From the NCBI GenBank assembly GCA_002407775.1, contig DHOP01000079.1, positions 1-12,477 on the forward strand: 12,477 nt of DNA. The letters run 5' to 3'. Under the pieces are notes generated by a model. The model was not told the origin of the DNA, ran no database searches, and was given only the letters and a program-made list of their open reading frames with translations. Of this stretch, positions 1 through 6,838 are shown in pieces. The position numbers and the translations under genes were made by a program. How positions within the stretch are numbered: the stretch's first letter is position 1; each line of letters begins with the position of its first letter. Source of the stretch: Prevotella sp. UBA5387 (lineage in GTDB: Bacteria > Bacteroidota > Bacteroidia > Bacteroidales > Bacteroidaceae).

Positions 1-52
1 ATGTGCCTGTTTTGACACACCCTCGTTAGGAAATATGTATTTGGTTTTATTA

Positions 53-98
53 GTTTGGCCAACGATAATTGTCACATGACCAAACACCTAACAATTAT
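53..98 (-). other. Two interleaved inverted repeats in the 3' flank of the GH53 gene
   Basis: Arm pair A is ATAATTGT (65-72) with ACAATTAT (91-98), 8 bp perfect. Arm pair B is 53-61 with 77-85; it is 9 bp with one C-A mismatch on the plus strand, but that position becomes a G-U wobble in RNA from the minus strand, the strand that encodes GH53. The arms alternate (B5', A5', B3', A3'), so the two stems cannot form as simple nested hairpins. No T-tract follows, so this is not a standard terminator. The remaining sequence at 1-124 shows no coding potential that I can support. Confidence 0.35.
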
Positions 99-124
99 GC
101 TCTGATAACTCAAAACCAAGAAAT

Positions 125-1420
125 CTACTGTACCACAACTTTTTTCCCATCTTTTATGTAGATACTCTTTGCTGGTAGAGATGAACTAGATATCCTCTGC
201 CCTCTGAGATTATACCATTGTGGAAGGTTCGATTCTGTAGATCGATTCCCAGCCTTTGCAGTGGGTATAGTTATGCTTTGGATAGATGTTGGATCACTAC
301 CTATGAATCTTTGGAGCTCAAACATTGCAGAGAGAGGACGACCGTTAGTCTGTGTATAGAGTGAGGCGTCCCACCAAGAACTTCTTGCCGGATTCTGATC
401 TGTCCAAAACTCATTGTCCTCAGGCATCCACCAAAAAAGCCCAATAACTTTCGGATAATCATCCAACGTGGCGATTAGGTCAAGTGTGAATTGCTGTTGA
501 CCAGCCTCAGTCAGTGGCCATGTTGCCTGCACTTTAGTGGAGTAATTACCCTTAAGAGACCATTGCGAACCATAGCCTGTCTCGACAATCATCACGTTTT
601 TGTCTCCATGTTTACTCTCCAATGTGGTGAGGACGTCTGTAAGCGTAGATAATGGTCCATGATAGTCAGGATAATAGCTCAGGCCAATGATATCATAATC
701 TACTCGATTAGCCAACGTATTGTAGAAAGTCGTGGCATTCCAAGCCGTACTCAGCTCCGTATGCATCACTATTTTGGATGTTGGGCACACTTCTCTACAT
801 GCCTTTACACCTGCTTGCAGATAACTCACAAAGTTATCGAATGTACCCGTAACGCTGCCGCTAGAGGCATAGCTCGATCCGTCGGGATAGCAATGACCAG
901 TAGGCCACATCATGCCAAAAGTTACTTCGTTACCAGGTTGGATAAAATCAGGTGTCACTCCTTTATTCTTCAAATGTTCAAGGCAATTGCGTGTATATTG
1001 ATACACACTGTCAGCAAGCACAACAGGGTCATTGCTTGCCCATCGAGACGGCGTCGAATGCTGTCCTGGATCCGTCCAAGTATCTGAGTAGTGGAAGTCA
1101 AGCATCAGTGCATAACCTTCATCCTTGATGCGTTGACAGAGTAAAGTAACGTAGTTGAGATCTTGGCAAACACCTTCCAATTGGTCAGTGACTGGTGCCT
1201 TTGATGGGTCCACAAACAACCGAACACGCATTGCATTCCACCCGGCTCCATGCCCGAAATATGGCAAGGGTTCCACTTGTGTACCAGAACGGTCGAGATA
1301 ATGTACGCCATGTGCTTCATAAGTAGGTAACAGCGAGATGTCGCCACCCACATATCGTTGTGCCTGCACCCATAGCGGAAAGAGCAGCAAAGCTAATATG
1401 GTTTTAATAGAAGATTTCAT
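125..1420 (-). CDS. Secreted arabinogalactan endo-beta-1,4-galactanase, GH53
   Basis: Predicted to hydrolyse internal beta-1,4-galactosyl bonds in galactan or type I arabinogalactan (pectin side chains). Residues 1-20 form a Sec signal peptide (basic KSSIK, hydrophobic core, VQA before Q21) with no lipobox cysteine, so the product is exported rather than lipidated. The GH53 barrel spans about 22-370. The proton donor lies in QPGNE (E165) and the nucleophile in MIVETGYG (E280); both are intact, and the N-terminal GGD and RVRLFVDP segments are typical of the family. The last 30 residues carry a YNLRGQRI...IYIKDGKKVVV tail seen on many secreted Bacteroidota proteins. The start at 1420 gives a good signal peptide and lies about 20 nt from a -7 box. 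No SusC/SusD partner or regulator is visible, although the 3' side is cut by the window edge. Family call is confident; exact substrate is inferred. Confidence 0.93.
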   Translation of the reverse strand: MKSSIKTILALLLFPLWVQAQRYVGGDISLLPTYEAHGVHYLDRSGTQVEPLPYFGHGAGWNAMRVRLFVDPSKAPVTDQLEGVCQDLNYVTLLCQRIKDEGYALMLDFHYSDTWTDPGQHSTPSRWASNDPVVLADSVYQYTRNCLEHLKNKGVTPDFIQPGNEVTFGMMWPTGHCYPDGSSYASSGSVTGTFDNFVSYLQAGVKACREVCPTSKIVMHTELSTAWNATTFYNTLANRVDYDIIGLSYYPDYHGPLSTLTDVLTTLESKHGDKNVMIVETGYGSQWSLKGNYSTKVQATWPLTEAGQQQFTLDLIATLDDYPKVIGLFWWMPEDNEFWTDQNPARSSWWDASLYTQTNGRPLSAMFELQRFIGSDPTSIQSITIPTAKAGNRSTESNLPQWYNLRGQRISSSSLPAKSIYIKDGKKVVVQ

Positions 1421-1440
1421 TATTTAGTCTCTTGGTGCTG

Positions 1441-1469
1441 CAAAGATACAAAAATATATAATACTCCAA
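1441..1469 (-). promoter_or_regulatory. Bacteroidota-type promoter of the GH53 gene
   Basis: Read on the minus strand, TATCTTTG (1448-1441) matches the TAnnTTTG -7 element. A TTGG (1469-1466) lies 17 bp further upstream as a partial -33 element. The box is 20 nt before the ATG, which predicts a very short leader. Confidence 0.65.
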
Positions 1470-1501
1470 GTATTAAAGACGTTGTGGAAATTGGACAATA
1501 G

Positions 1502-1552
1502 ATGATACTTGTCTTTGAAAGTCTTCACCGAATCAAATATTCGAAGTATCAT
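1502..1552. repeat. Imperfect 51-nt inverted repeat
   Basis: ATGATACTT (1502-1510) is the exact reverse complement of AAGTATCAT (1544-1552). A second nested pair, TTTGA (1514-1518) with TCAAA (1533-1537), and a TTC/GAA pair at the tip let the whole segment fold into one interrupted hairpin. It lies upstream of both divergent genes. No T-run follows on either strand. Function is unknown. Confidence 0.4.
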
Positions 1553-1736
1553 TGACAAATAACTGAATATATCATACATCTTGCAAGACGACCTATAATT
1601 GGATGAAAAGGAAGAGGCACCAATATAACTTTGCTGATCTTATTAGGAATAGATAGATAGATTAAGTTGTTAGAAGGCTGGCTTATCCGACCCATATAAT
1701 CCTGTGACCAGAGGTGAATGTTTCATTTTTTATCCC

Positions 1737-1744
1737 TATATTTG
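1737..1744 (+). promoter_or_regulatory. Predicted -7 element for ispD-recG
   Basis: TATATTTG matches TAnnTTTG and ends 29 nt before the ispD ATG, giving a short leader. No clear TTTG -33 box is present at the expected distance. A second match, TAACTTTG at 1626-1633, could give a longer transcript. Confidence 0.55.
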
Positions 1745-1773
1745 CAATTACAAATCATCATTAAAATCAAAAG

Positions 1774-2445
1774 ATGGATTATGTCATCATCGTTGCCGGC
1801 GGCAAAGGGCTGCGTATGGGTAGCGAACTGCCAAAGCAGTTTATGCCTATCGGAGGCAAACCGGTGCTCATGTATACCATAGAGCAGTTTCTAAAATACT
1901 CACCTGATATTAATATCATCGTAGTTCTACCACGTAATCAGCAGGAGTTCTGGAATAAGCTTTGCGAAGAACACAACTTCAATATTCCTCACACTATTGC
2001 CGATGGCGGTGAGTCACGATTTGAATCTTCAAAAAACGGATTGTCGCTAATCCTAGACAACGAGCAGGGGGTAGTTGCCTTCCACGATGGTGTACGTCCC
2101 TTTGTCTCCATTGATGTCATTGAGAGGTGCTTCGATGCGGCTCGCGATGACTACGCAGCCATACCTGTAATGCCAGTAACGGACACGCTCCGTTATGTAG
2201 ATCGAGGGCATGGTCACAACGTAGAACGAAACAATTTTCGTTCGGTGCAAACACCTCAGGTATTCGATATTTCCTTGGCAAAACAGGCTTTCGACCAGCC
2301 TTATCGGCCATCATTCACCGACGATGCCACGGTAATAGAAAGTCTTGGGTGCCAAGTGAGCATGGTGGAGGGAAATCGAGAAAACATCAAACTTACCACT
2401 CCCTTCGACTTGCAACTTGCTGAATTGCTGATACGTCATTCATAG
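1774..2445 (+). CDS. ispD: 2-C-methyl-D-erythritol 4-phosphate cytidylyltransferase
   Basis: Third step of the MEP isoprenoid pathway: transfers CMP from CTP to 2-C-methyl-D-erythritol 4-phosphate, giving CDP-ME in the cytoplasm. The 223-residue length is normal. The N-terminal nucleotide-binding signature reads VAGGKGLRMG...PKQF (about 7-23), with the basic residues expected for CTP binding. Other family blocks are present: the HDGVRPF block near 104-110, PVTDTLR, the VQTPQVF segment, FTDDATVIE and the C-terminal GNRENIKLTTPFDL block. The chosen ATG directly precedes the first beta strand (DYVIIVAGG). recG begins 19 nt after the stop without an intervening terminator, so the two are probably cotranscribed; they have no biochemical link that I know of. 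Nothing looks abnormal. Confidence 0.96.
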   Translation: MDYVIIVAGGKGLRMGSELPKQFMPIGGKPVLMYTIEQFLKYSPDINIIVVLPRNQQEFWNKLCEEHNFNIPHTIADGGESRFESSKNGLSLILDNEQGVVAFHDGVRPFVSIDVIERCFDAARDDYAAIPVMPVTDTLRYVDRGHGHNVERNNFRSVQTPQVFDISLAKQAFDQPYRPSFTDDATVIESLGCQVSMVEGNRENIKLTTPFDLQLAELLIRHS

Positions 2446-2464
2446 AACTATATGAATCGATCAA

Positions 2465-4567
2465 ATGAATAGTATTTTAGATCAGGACATCATGTTTTTG
2501 CCAGGTGTTGGACCTGGCAGAAAGGAGTTGTTGGGTACTCAACTCAGCATCAAGACATGGCGTGACCTATTGGAATACTATCCGTACAAATATGTTGACC
2601 GTACTAAGATTTATACCATAAACGAACTACGAGGCGATATGCCTTTTGTTCAGATCAAGGGAAAAATACTGAGCTTCGACGAATTTACCATGAGCGCAAG
2701 GCGCAAACGAATCGTAGCTCACTTCTCGGATACGCATGGTGTTGTTGATTTGGTTTGGTTTCGGGGCACTCAGTGGGTCTGCAAGAGCTATAAGGTAGGT
2801 GAGGAATATCTAGTGTTCGGCAAACCCACTGTCTTTCAAGGACGCTATCAGTTTGCTCATCCAGAGATGGAAAAGTCGTCAGAGGTGAACCTTACGGCTA
2901 TGGGAATGCAGCCCTATTACATCACCACGGAACAAATGAAGAACCGCGGATTGCAATCGCGGGCTATAGAGAAACTTACAAAAACACTTGCCACAAGGAT
3001 TCCTACGGGTGCAATTAAGGAAACGCTGCCCCCATCTATTATTAGCCGATTAAACCTAATATCGCGAGAAGACGCTTACCGAAAAATACATTATCCACAA
3101 TCGTTAGATGACGTACAACGTGCTCAAGTACGATTGAAGTTTGAAGAACTATTCTTTGTCCAGCTAAATATCCTTCGCTATGCCGCTGAGAGAAGACAAA
3201 AATTTGCAGGATATGTGTTCCCAAAAATAGGTTCTGCATTTAACACATTCTTCAACGAAAATTTACCTTTTGAACTGACTGGAGCACAGAAGCGCGTGAT
3301 GCATGAGATACGCGAAGACCTACGTTCGGGACATCAGATGAATCGTCTACTACAAGGCGATGTCGGTTCAGGCAAAACTTTGGTTGCCCTGTTGACCATG
3401 CTCATTGCGATTGACAATGACTTTCAGGCGTGTATCATGGCCCCAACAGAGATACTTGCCGAACAACATATGGATACGATACAACGGTTTATGGTGGACA
3501 TGGGCGTTCGGATCGAGCTCCTGACAGGTATGGTGAAGGGAAAACGACGCACTGAAATATTAGAAGGATTGAGTGAAGGGACAGTTGACATTCTTGTGGG
3601 TACGCACGCTATCATCGAAGATACAGTGCAGTTCAAGCGTTTAGGAGTGGCTGTAGTTGATGAGCAACACCGCTTTGGCGTGGCTCAACGTGCCAGACTT
3701 TGGGGCAAGAGCGACCGCCCACCCCACATTCTGGTAATGACAGCAACTCCAATTCCACGAACCTTGGCGATGACCATCTATGGGGATCTCGACGTTAGCG
3801 TCATAGACGAACTTCCTCCGGGACGCAAACCCATTGTGACATTGCACAAGTATGAGAATCAAGCCACCTCATTATATAATGGTATACGCCAACAGATTCA
3901 AGAAGGGCGGCAAGTCTATATCGTTTTTCCACTCATTGAAGAAAGTGAAAAAATCGACCTCAAGAACCTCGAAGACGGATATCGTCACCTATGCGAAGTG
4001 TTTCCAGAGTTCAGTCTGAGCAAGGTACACGGACGCATGAAGAGCAAGGAGAAGGAAGTTGAGATGCAAAGGTTCGTACATGGCGAGACGCAGATTCTGG
4101 TGGCCACTACGGTCATCGAGGTGGGTGTCAACGTGCCAAATGCTTCAGTCATGGTCATCCTGGAAGCTCAGAGGTTTGGTCTTTCACAACTCCATCAGTT
4201 ACGTGGACGTGTAGGGCGAGGGGCAAAGCAAAGCTATTGCATCCTCGTTACAAGTTACGAACTAACGGCAGAGACCAAGAAACGCATTGATATCATGTGT
4301 GAAACTAATGATGGTTTCCAAATTGCCGAGGCTGACCTGAAGCTTCGTGGTCCTGGCGATTTAGAAGGTACCCAGCAGAGTGGAATGGCCTTCGACCTGA
4401 AGATTGCCAACATTGCAAGAGACGGACAATTGGTTCAGCTCGCCCGGAATGAAGCACAGAAGATCATTGATGATGATCCTGAATGCAAAAAAACAGAGTA
4501 TGGGTTGCTTTGGAACCATCTCAAGGAATTGCGAAGAACCAACATCAACTGGTCCTCTATCAGTTAA
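2465..4567 (+). CDS. recG: ATP-dependent DNA helicase RecG
   Basis: Cytoplasmic superfamily 2 double-stranded DNA translocase that remodels stalled replication forks and branch-migrates Holliday junctions. The 700-residue length fits the family (about 690 in E. coli). The N-terminal third contains a helix-hairpin-like LPGVGPGRKELL (12-23) and the OB-fold wedge domain (about 50-150) that splits the fork. Helicase motifs in order: Walker A GDVGSGKT (298-305), APTEILAEQH (326-335), DEQHRFG (399-405, the RecG form of the DExH box), TATPIPRTLAMT (426-437), TTVIEVGVNVPNA (548-560) and QLRGRVGRG (578-586). The C-terminal GPGDLEGTQQSG (629-640) matches the translocation motif region. The start follows ispD by 19 nt with no evident Shine-Dalgarno, as is usual here. 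No defect is seen. Confidence 0.97.
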   Translation: MNSILDQDIMFLPGVGPGRKELLGTQLSIKTWRDLLEYYPYKYVDRTKIYTINELRGDMPFVQIKGKILSFDEFTMSARRKRIVAHFSDTHGVVDLVWFRGTQWVCKSYKVGEEYLVFGKPTVFQGRYQFAHPEMEKSSEVNLTAMGMQPYYITTEQMKNRGLQSRAIEKLTKTLATRIPTGAIKETLPPSIISRLNLISREDAYRKIHYPQSLDDVQRAQVRLKFEELFFVQLNILRYAAERRQKFAGYVFPKIGSAFNTFFNENLPFELTGAQKRVMHEIREDLRSGHQMNRLLQGDVGSGKTLVALLTMLIAIDNDFQACIMAPTEILAEQHMDTIQRFMVDMGVRIELLTGMVKGKRRTEILEGLSEGTVDILVGTHAIIEDTVQFKRLGVAVVDEQHRFGVAQRARLWGKSDRPPHILVMTATPIPRTLAMTIYGDLDVSVIDELPPGRKPIVTLHKYENQATSLYNGIRQQIQEGRQVYIVFPLIEESEKIDLKNLEDGYRHLCEVFPEFSLSKVHGRMKSKEKEVEMQRFVHGETQILVATTVIEVGVNVPNASVMVILEAQRFGLSQLHQLRGRVGRGAKQSYCILVTSYELTAETKKRIDIMCETNDGFQIAEADLKLRGPGDLEGTQQSGMAFDLKIANIARDGQLVQLARNEAQKIIDDDPECKKTEYGLLWNHLKELRRTNINWSSIS

Positions 4568-4961
4568 CGACTTCGAGAAGCTACAACTTTGCAGTTCTAA
4601 AGATGAACTAATATGATTCGACTAAGCAAAATTTGTTACTATAATCTTTACTCGCAAAGCCAGTAAAAAAACGTGAACAATACTACAAAATTGTAACAAA
4701 AAGAGCTTCAAAACGCACATTAATGTAACTATTACAACGTTATAACAAAATCTTTTATAATGTTAAGAGTGGCAACAAATCTATCTTTTTGTGTTAAATA
4801 TGCCCTTTTTTATGTTGTAATAGAAACAAAAAACACATTTTTTTTATATCTTTGCGAAGTCATCTTTTGAAACGACGAACTCTCGTTTTGTTCTCGCTTT
4901 GCTATTTAAGGGATTCGACCTATTCCCTAAAGACAAAAACCTGAAGATAAAAAACAATTTT
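4568..4961. other. AT-rich gap and leader between recG and the M23 gene
   Basis: No ORF or RNA gene is supported. The region is very A/T-rich and contains repeated GTAAC/GTTAC-like words. It holds a 10-bp inverted repeat, CTATTACAAC (4729-4738) with GTTGTAATAG (4814-4823), and an imperfect palindrome TTACAACGTTATAA (4732-4745). A small hairpin with arms AAACGA (4870-4875) and TCGTTT (4883-4888) falls in the predicted 5' leader of the next gene. No convincing terminator follows recG: the AGTTC/GAACT hairpin at 4593-4609 lacks a T-run. Confidence 0.5.
4847..4854 (+). promoter_or_regulatory. Predicted -7 element of the M23/LysM gene
   Basis: TATCTTTG matches TAnnTTTG exactly. It would start RNA near 4860 and leave a leader of about 100 nt before the ATG at 4962. 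No TTTG box sits at the normal -33 distance, where the sequence is A-rich. Confidence 0.6.
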
Positions 4962-5930
4962 ATGACTTTTTCAAGGACAGTAAAAACCCTCGCTATATCA
5001 CTCTTATTTGCCCTGGCCGCAGAGCCTGTGGCTGGCCAAGACCTACTTGCTCGTCAAGCCCCCATTGATAGACGTGCCAAGAAACTTGACTCCATCGAGA
5101 TCAAAAGCGTAGTTGAAAGAGAAAACCGCCAGTCGCCTGCAGCCATGCTTTATGGTGATGACTGGAACAATGAATACGCACATCAAAGCACAGAACTTCC
5201 TGACTCTTTCGTTGTAAACTTACGTCATTTTTGTATGCCTACACCTAGTCGTGTAGTAACTAGTAACTTTGGTAGTCGCTGGGGACGCGAGCACAAAGGC
5301 TTAGACATAAAGGTTTATATTGGTGATACCATTCGCGCCGCCTTCTCTGGTAAAGTGCGCATCGTAAAATACGACGGTGGCGGCTACGGCAAATACATCG
5401 TTATCCGCCATCCCAACGGCTTAGAGACCATCTATGGACACCTTTCCAAGCAAATTGTAGGAGAAGATGAGATTGTCACTGCAGGCCAACCGATCGGACT
5501 AGGAGGAAACACTGGCCGAAGCACGGGTTCACATCTGCACTTCGAGACACGTCTTTGTGGCGTCGCATTAAATCCTGCTATGTTCTTCGATTTCCGCAAT
5601 CAGGATGTTGTGGCTGACCAAGTCCTATTCAACAAGGCAACTTATCAAAGAGAGTCTAGCTTAGCTACAAAGGAGCATGGTAAAGTGGGCAATGGAGGAT
5701 ATACACGCGACCTGATCTACGGTGAGGTTGGTCATAGCGATGATGCTCCTGATGACGCTGTAAGAATGGCAGCTAACCAGCCTGAGCGCGTTTATTATAA
5801 GGTGAAGCAGGGCGATACACTAGAAACTGTTGCCAAGAAGTGTGGTGTTTCTGTTGATGATATTTGCCGCCTCAACGGATATCGCAAGAACCAGCGTATA
5901 CGTCCAGGACAAATCATCAGATATGTGTAA
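4962..5930 (+). CDS. Secreted M23 peptidoglycan metallopeptidase with C-terminal LysM
   Basis: Predicted zinc endopeptidase that cuts peptide cross-links of peptidoglycan in the periplasm. I chose the ATG at 4962 (322 residues) because it gives a clean signal peptide (MTFSRTVKTLAISLLFALAA...VAG before Q26). The longer TTG-initiated frame from 4899 would add 21 polar residues in front of it. The M23 domain covers about 96-212: HKGLD supplies zinc ligands H111 and D115, YGH gives H160, and HLHFE gives H191 and zinc ligand H193. All are present, so an active enzyme is expected. Residues 277-322 form a LysM domain (YYKVKQGDTLETVAKK...RIRPGQIIRYV) for glycan-strand binding. The linker at about 213-275 is polar. 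A terminator follows at 5989. The specific cell-wall role, such as growth or separation, cannot be told from sequence. Confidence 0.92.
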   Translation: MTFSRTVKTLAISLLFALAAEPVAGQDLLARQAPIDRRAKKLDSIEIKSVVERENRQSPAAMLYGDDWNNEYAHQSTELPDSFVVNLRHFCMPTPSRVVTSNFGSRWGREHKGLDIKVYIGDTIRAAFSGKVRIVKYDGGGYGKYIVIRHPNGLETIYGHLSKQIVGEDEIVTAGQPIGLGGNTGRSTGSHLHFETRLCGVALNPAMFFDFRNQDVVADQVLFNKATYQRESSLATKEHGKVGNGGYTRDLIYGEVGHSDDAPDDAVRMAANQPERVYYKVKQGDTLETVAKKCGVSVDDICRLNGYRKNQRIRPGQIIRYV

Positions 5931-5988
5931 GAAACTTTTTCATACGATTTAATTAATATCGTTTGAGGTAACTCAACTAACATTTAAC

Positions 5989-6040
5989 AATAACGCCCGA
6001 TGAAATTATAGATCCATCGGGCGTTATTATTTTGGTTTTT
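5989..6040. terminator. Probable bidirectional intrinsic terminator between convergent genes
   Basis: AATAACGCCCGATG (5989-6002) and CATCGGGCGTTATT (6015-6028) form a perfect 14-bp stem with a 12-nt loop. On the plus strand it is followed by a T-rich tail, ATTATTTTGGTTTTT. It lies 58 nt after the M23 stop and 33 nt beyond the stop of the opposing GT2 gene. The minus-strand tail is less T-rich, so termination may be weaker in that direction. Confidence 0.85.
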
Positions 6041-6061
6041 ATCTTAAAAAATAGTCTAATA

Positions 6062-6838
6062 TCATCTCTTGATGACACCTCTTATAATAAACCATAGATG
6101 CATAATTAGCGTGGTAAATAATCCATAATGATGCCTCATCACACGGAAACGCTCATAGAGAGATGCACGATGATTCTGAATCGACATTCCGCCCTCCAGA
6201 TAATTCACCAAAACTATTCCCACATTCTTTAGAGGAAGATGTTTGTGCTCACCTTCCTTCATGATACGAATGCACCAATCTACGTCAGCAGAATACCGGT
6301 ATTGCAAGTCATAAGGGCATAAACGTGCCAAGTCAGTACGAGCATAAAATGACTGATGACACACTAACATGCCTTGCTTAAACGATCTCCATGAGAGCCG
6401 TGAAGGCGATTGTAAACGACGATGACGTAAAAAAGATCCATCATTGTTGACTATATCTGCATATCCATAGAGCACTCCTGGATGCCCTTCACCATCAGCA
6501 AAAGAGGCATTTACATCATCAAGGGTCTCCGGTGAAGGAAAACCATCACCAGCATTAAGAAATATCAAATACTCATTTGTGGCCATTCGGATACCCTTGT
6601 TCATCGCATCGTAAAGACCGTTGTCGGGCTCAGACACCACTTTTACCACATGTCCATTATCCAATTCGTCAGATAATTGCTTGTATTCATTAGCAATCTG
6701 TAGTGTGCCATCCTTGGAGGCACCATCCAAAATCAAGTGTTCGATAAAAGGGAAGGTCTGTTCCAGCACACTGTCAACAGTGCGTTGCAACTCTCCTTCG
6801 GCATTGTATGTACAAGTGACTACGGTAAAAGAAATCAT
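6062..6838 (-). CDS. Glycosyltransferase family 2 (GT-A fold)
   Basis: Predicted nucleotide-sugar-dependent glycosyltransferase of 258 residues, probably at the cytoplasmic membrane face, adding a sugar to a lipopolysaccharide or exopolysaccharide precursor. The GT-A start is typical: ISFTVVTCTYNAEGELQRTVDSV (2-24), then LILDGASKDGT (35-45) and SEPDNGLYDAMNKGI (69-83). The metal-binding DxD position appears as FLNAGDG (93-99), a form common in this WcaA-like group. CHQSFYAR (160-167) and SADVDW (183-188) match later family blocks. A hydrophobic stretch near 240-253 suggests membrane association; there are no multiple spans. Its ATG overlaps the stop of the upstream GT4 gene (ATGA, 6838-6835), implying translational coupling and a shared pathway. 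Donor and acceptor sugars cannot be predicted. Confidence 0.9.
   Translation of the reverse strand: MISFTVVTCTYNAEGELQRTVDSVLEQTFPFIEHLILDGASKDGTLQIANEYKQLSDELDNGHVVKVVSEPDNGLYDAMNKGIRMATNEYLIFLNAGDGFPSPETLDDVNASFADGEGHPGVLYGYADIVNNDGSFLRHRRLQSPSRLSWRSFKQGMLVCHQSFYARTDLARLCPYDLQYRYSADVDWCIRIMKEGEHKHLPLKNVGIVLVNYLEGGMSIQNHRASLYERFRVMRHHYGLFTTLIMHLWFIIRGVIKR

Larger units (their letters stand above)
1421..1773. other. Divergent intergenic region between the GH53 gene and ispD
   Basis: This 353-bp gap holds the minus-strand GH53 promoter (1441-1469), an inverted repeat (1502-1552), a 10-bp palindrome TCTTGCAAGA (1579-1588) and two TAnnTTTG matches pointing right (TAACTTTG 1626-1633 and TATATTTG 1737-1744). 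No ORF or RNA gene is recognisable. Confidence 0.6.

Noticed and set aside
659..1087. 142-codon plus-strand ORF
   Set aside because: Antisense shadow of the GH53 gene, whose catalytic motifs are clear in the opposite frame.
1579..1588. Palindrome TCTTGCAAGA as an operator
   Set aside because: A single 10-bp palindrome with no second copy nearby and no known regulator match; too little to support a call.
4569..4609. Terminator after recG
   Set aside because: Only a 5-bp AGTTC/GAACT hairpin and a CTTC/GAAG repeat without workable loop; neither has a T-run.
4404..4616. 70-codon ORF overlapping the recG end
   Set aside because: Out of frame within the recG 3' end, no recognisable domain, no promoter or upstream signal.
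4899..4961. N-terminal extension of the M23 protein from a TTG codon
   Set aside because: It would put 21 polar residues before an otherwise well-formed signal peptide; the ATG at 4962 is the better start.
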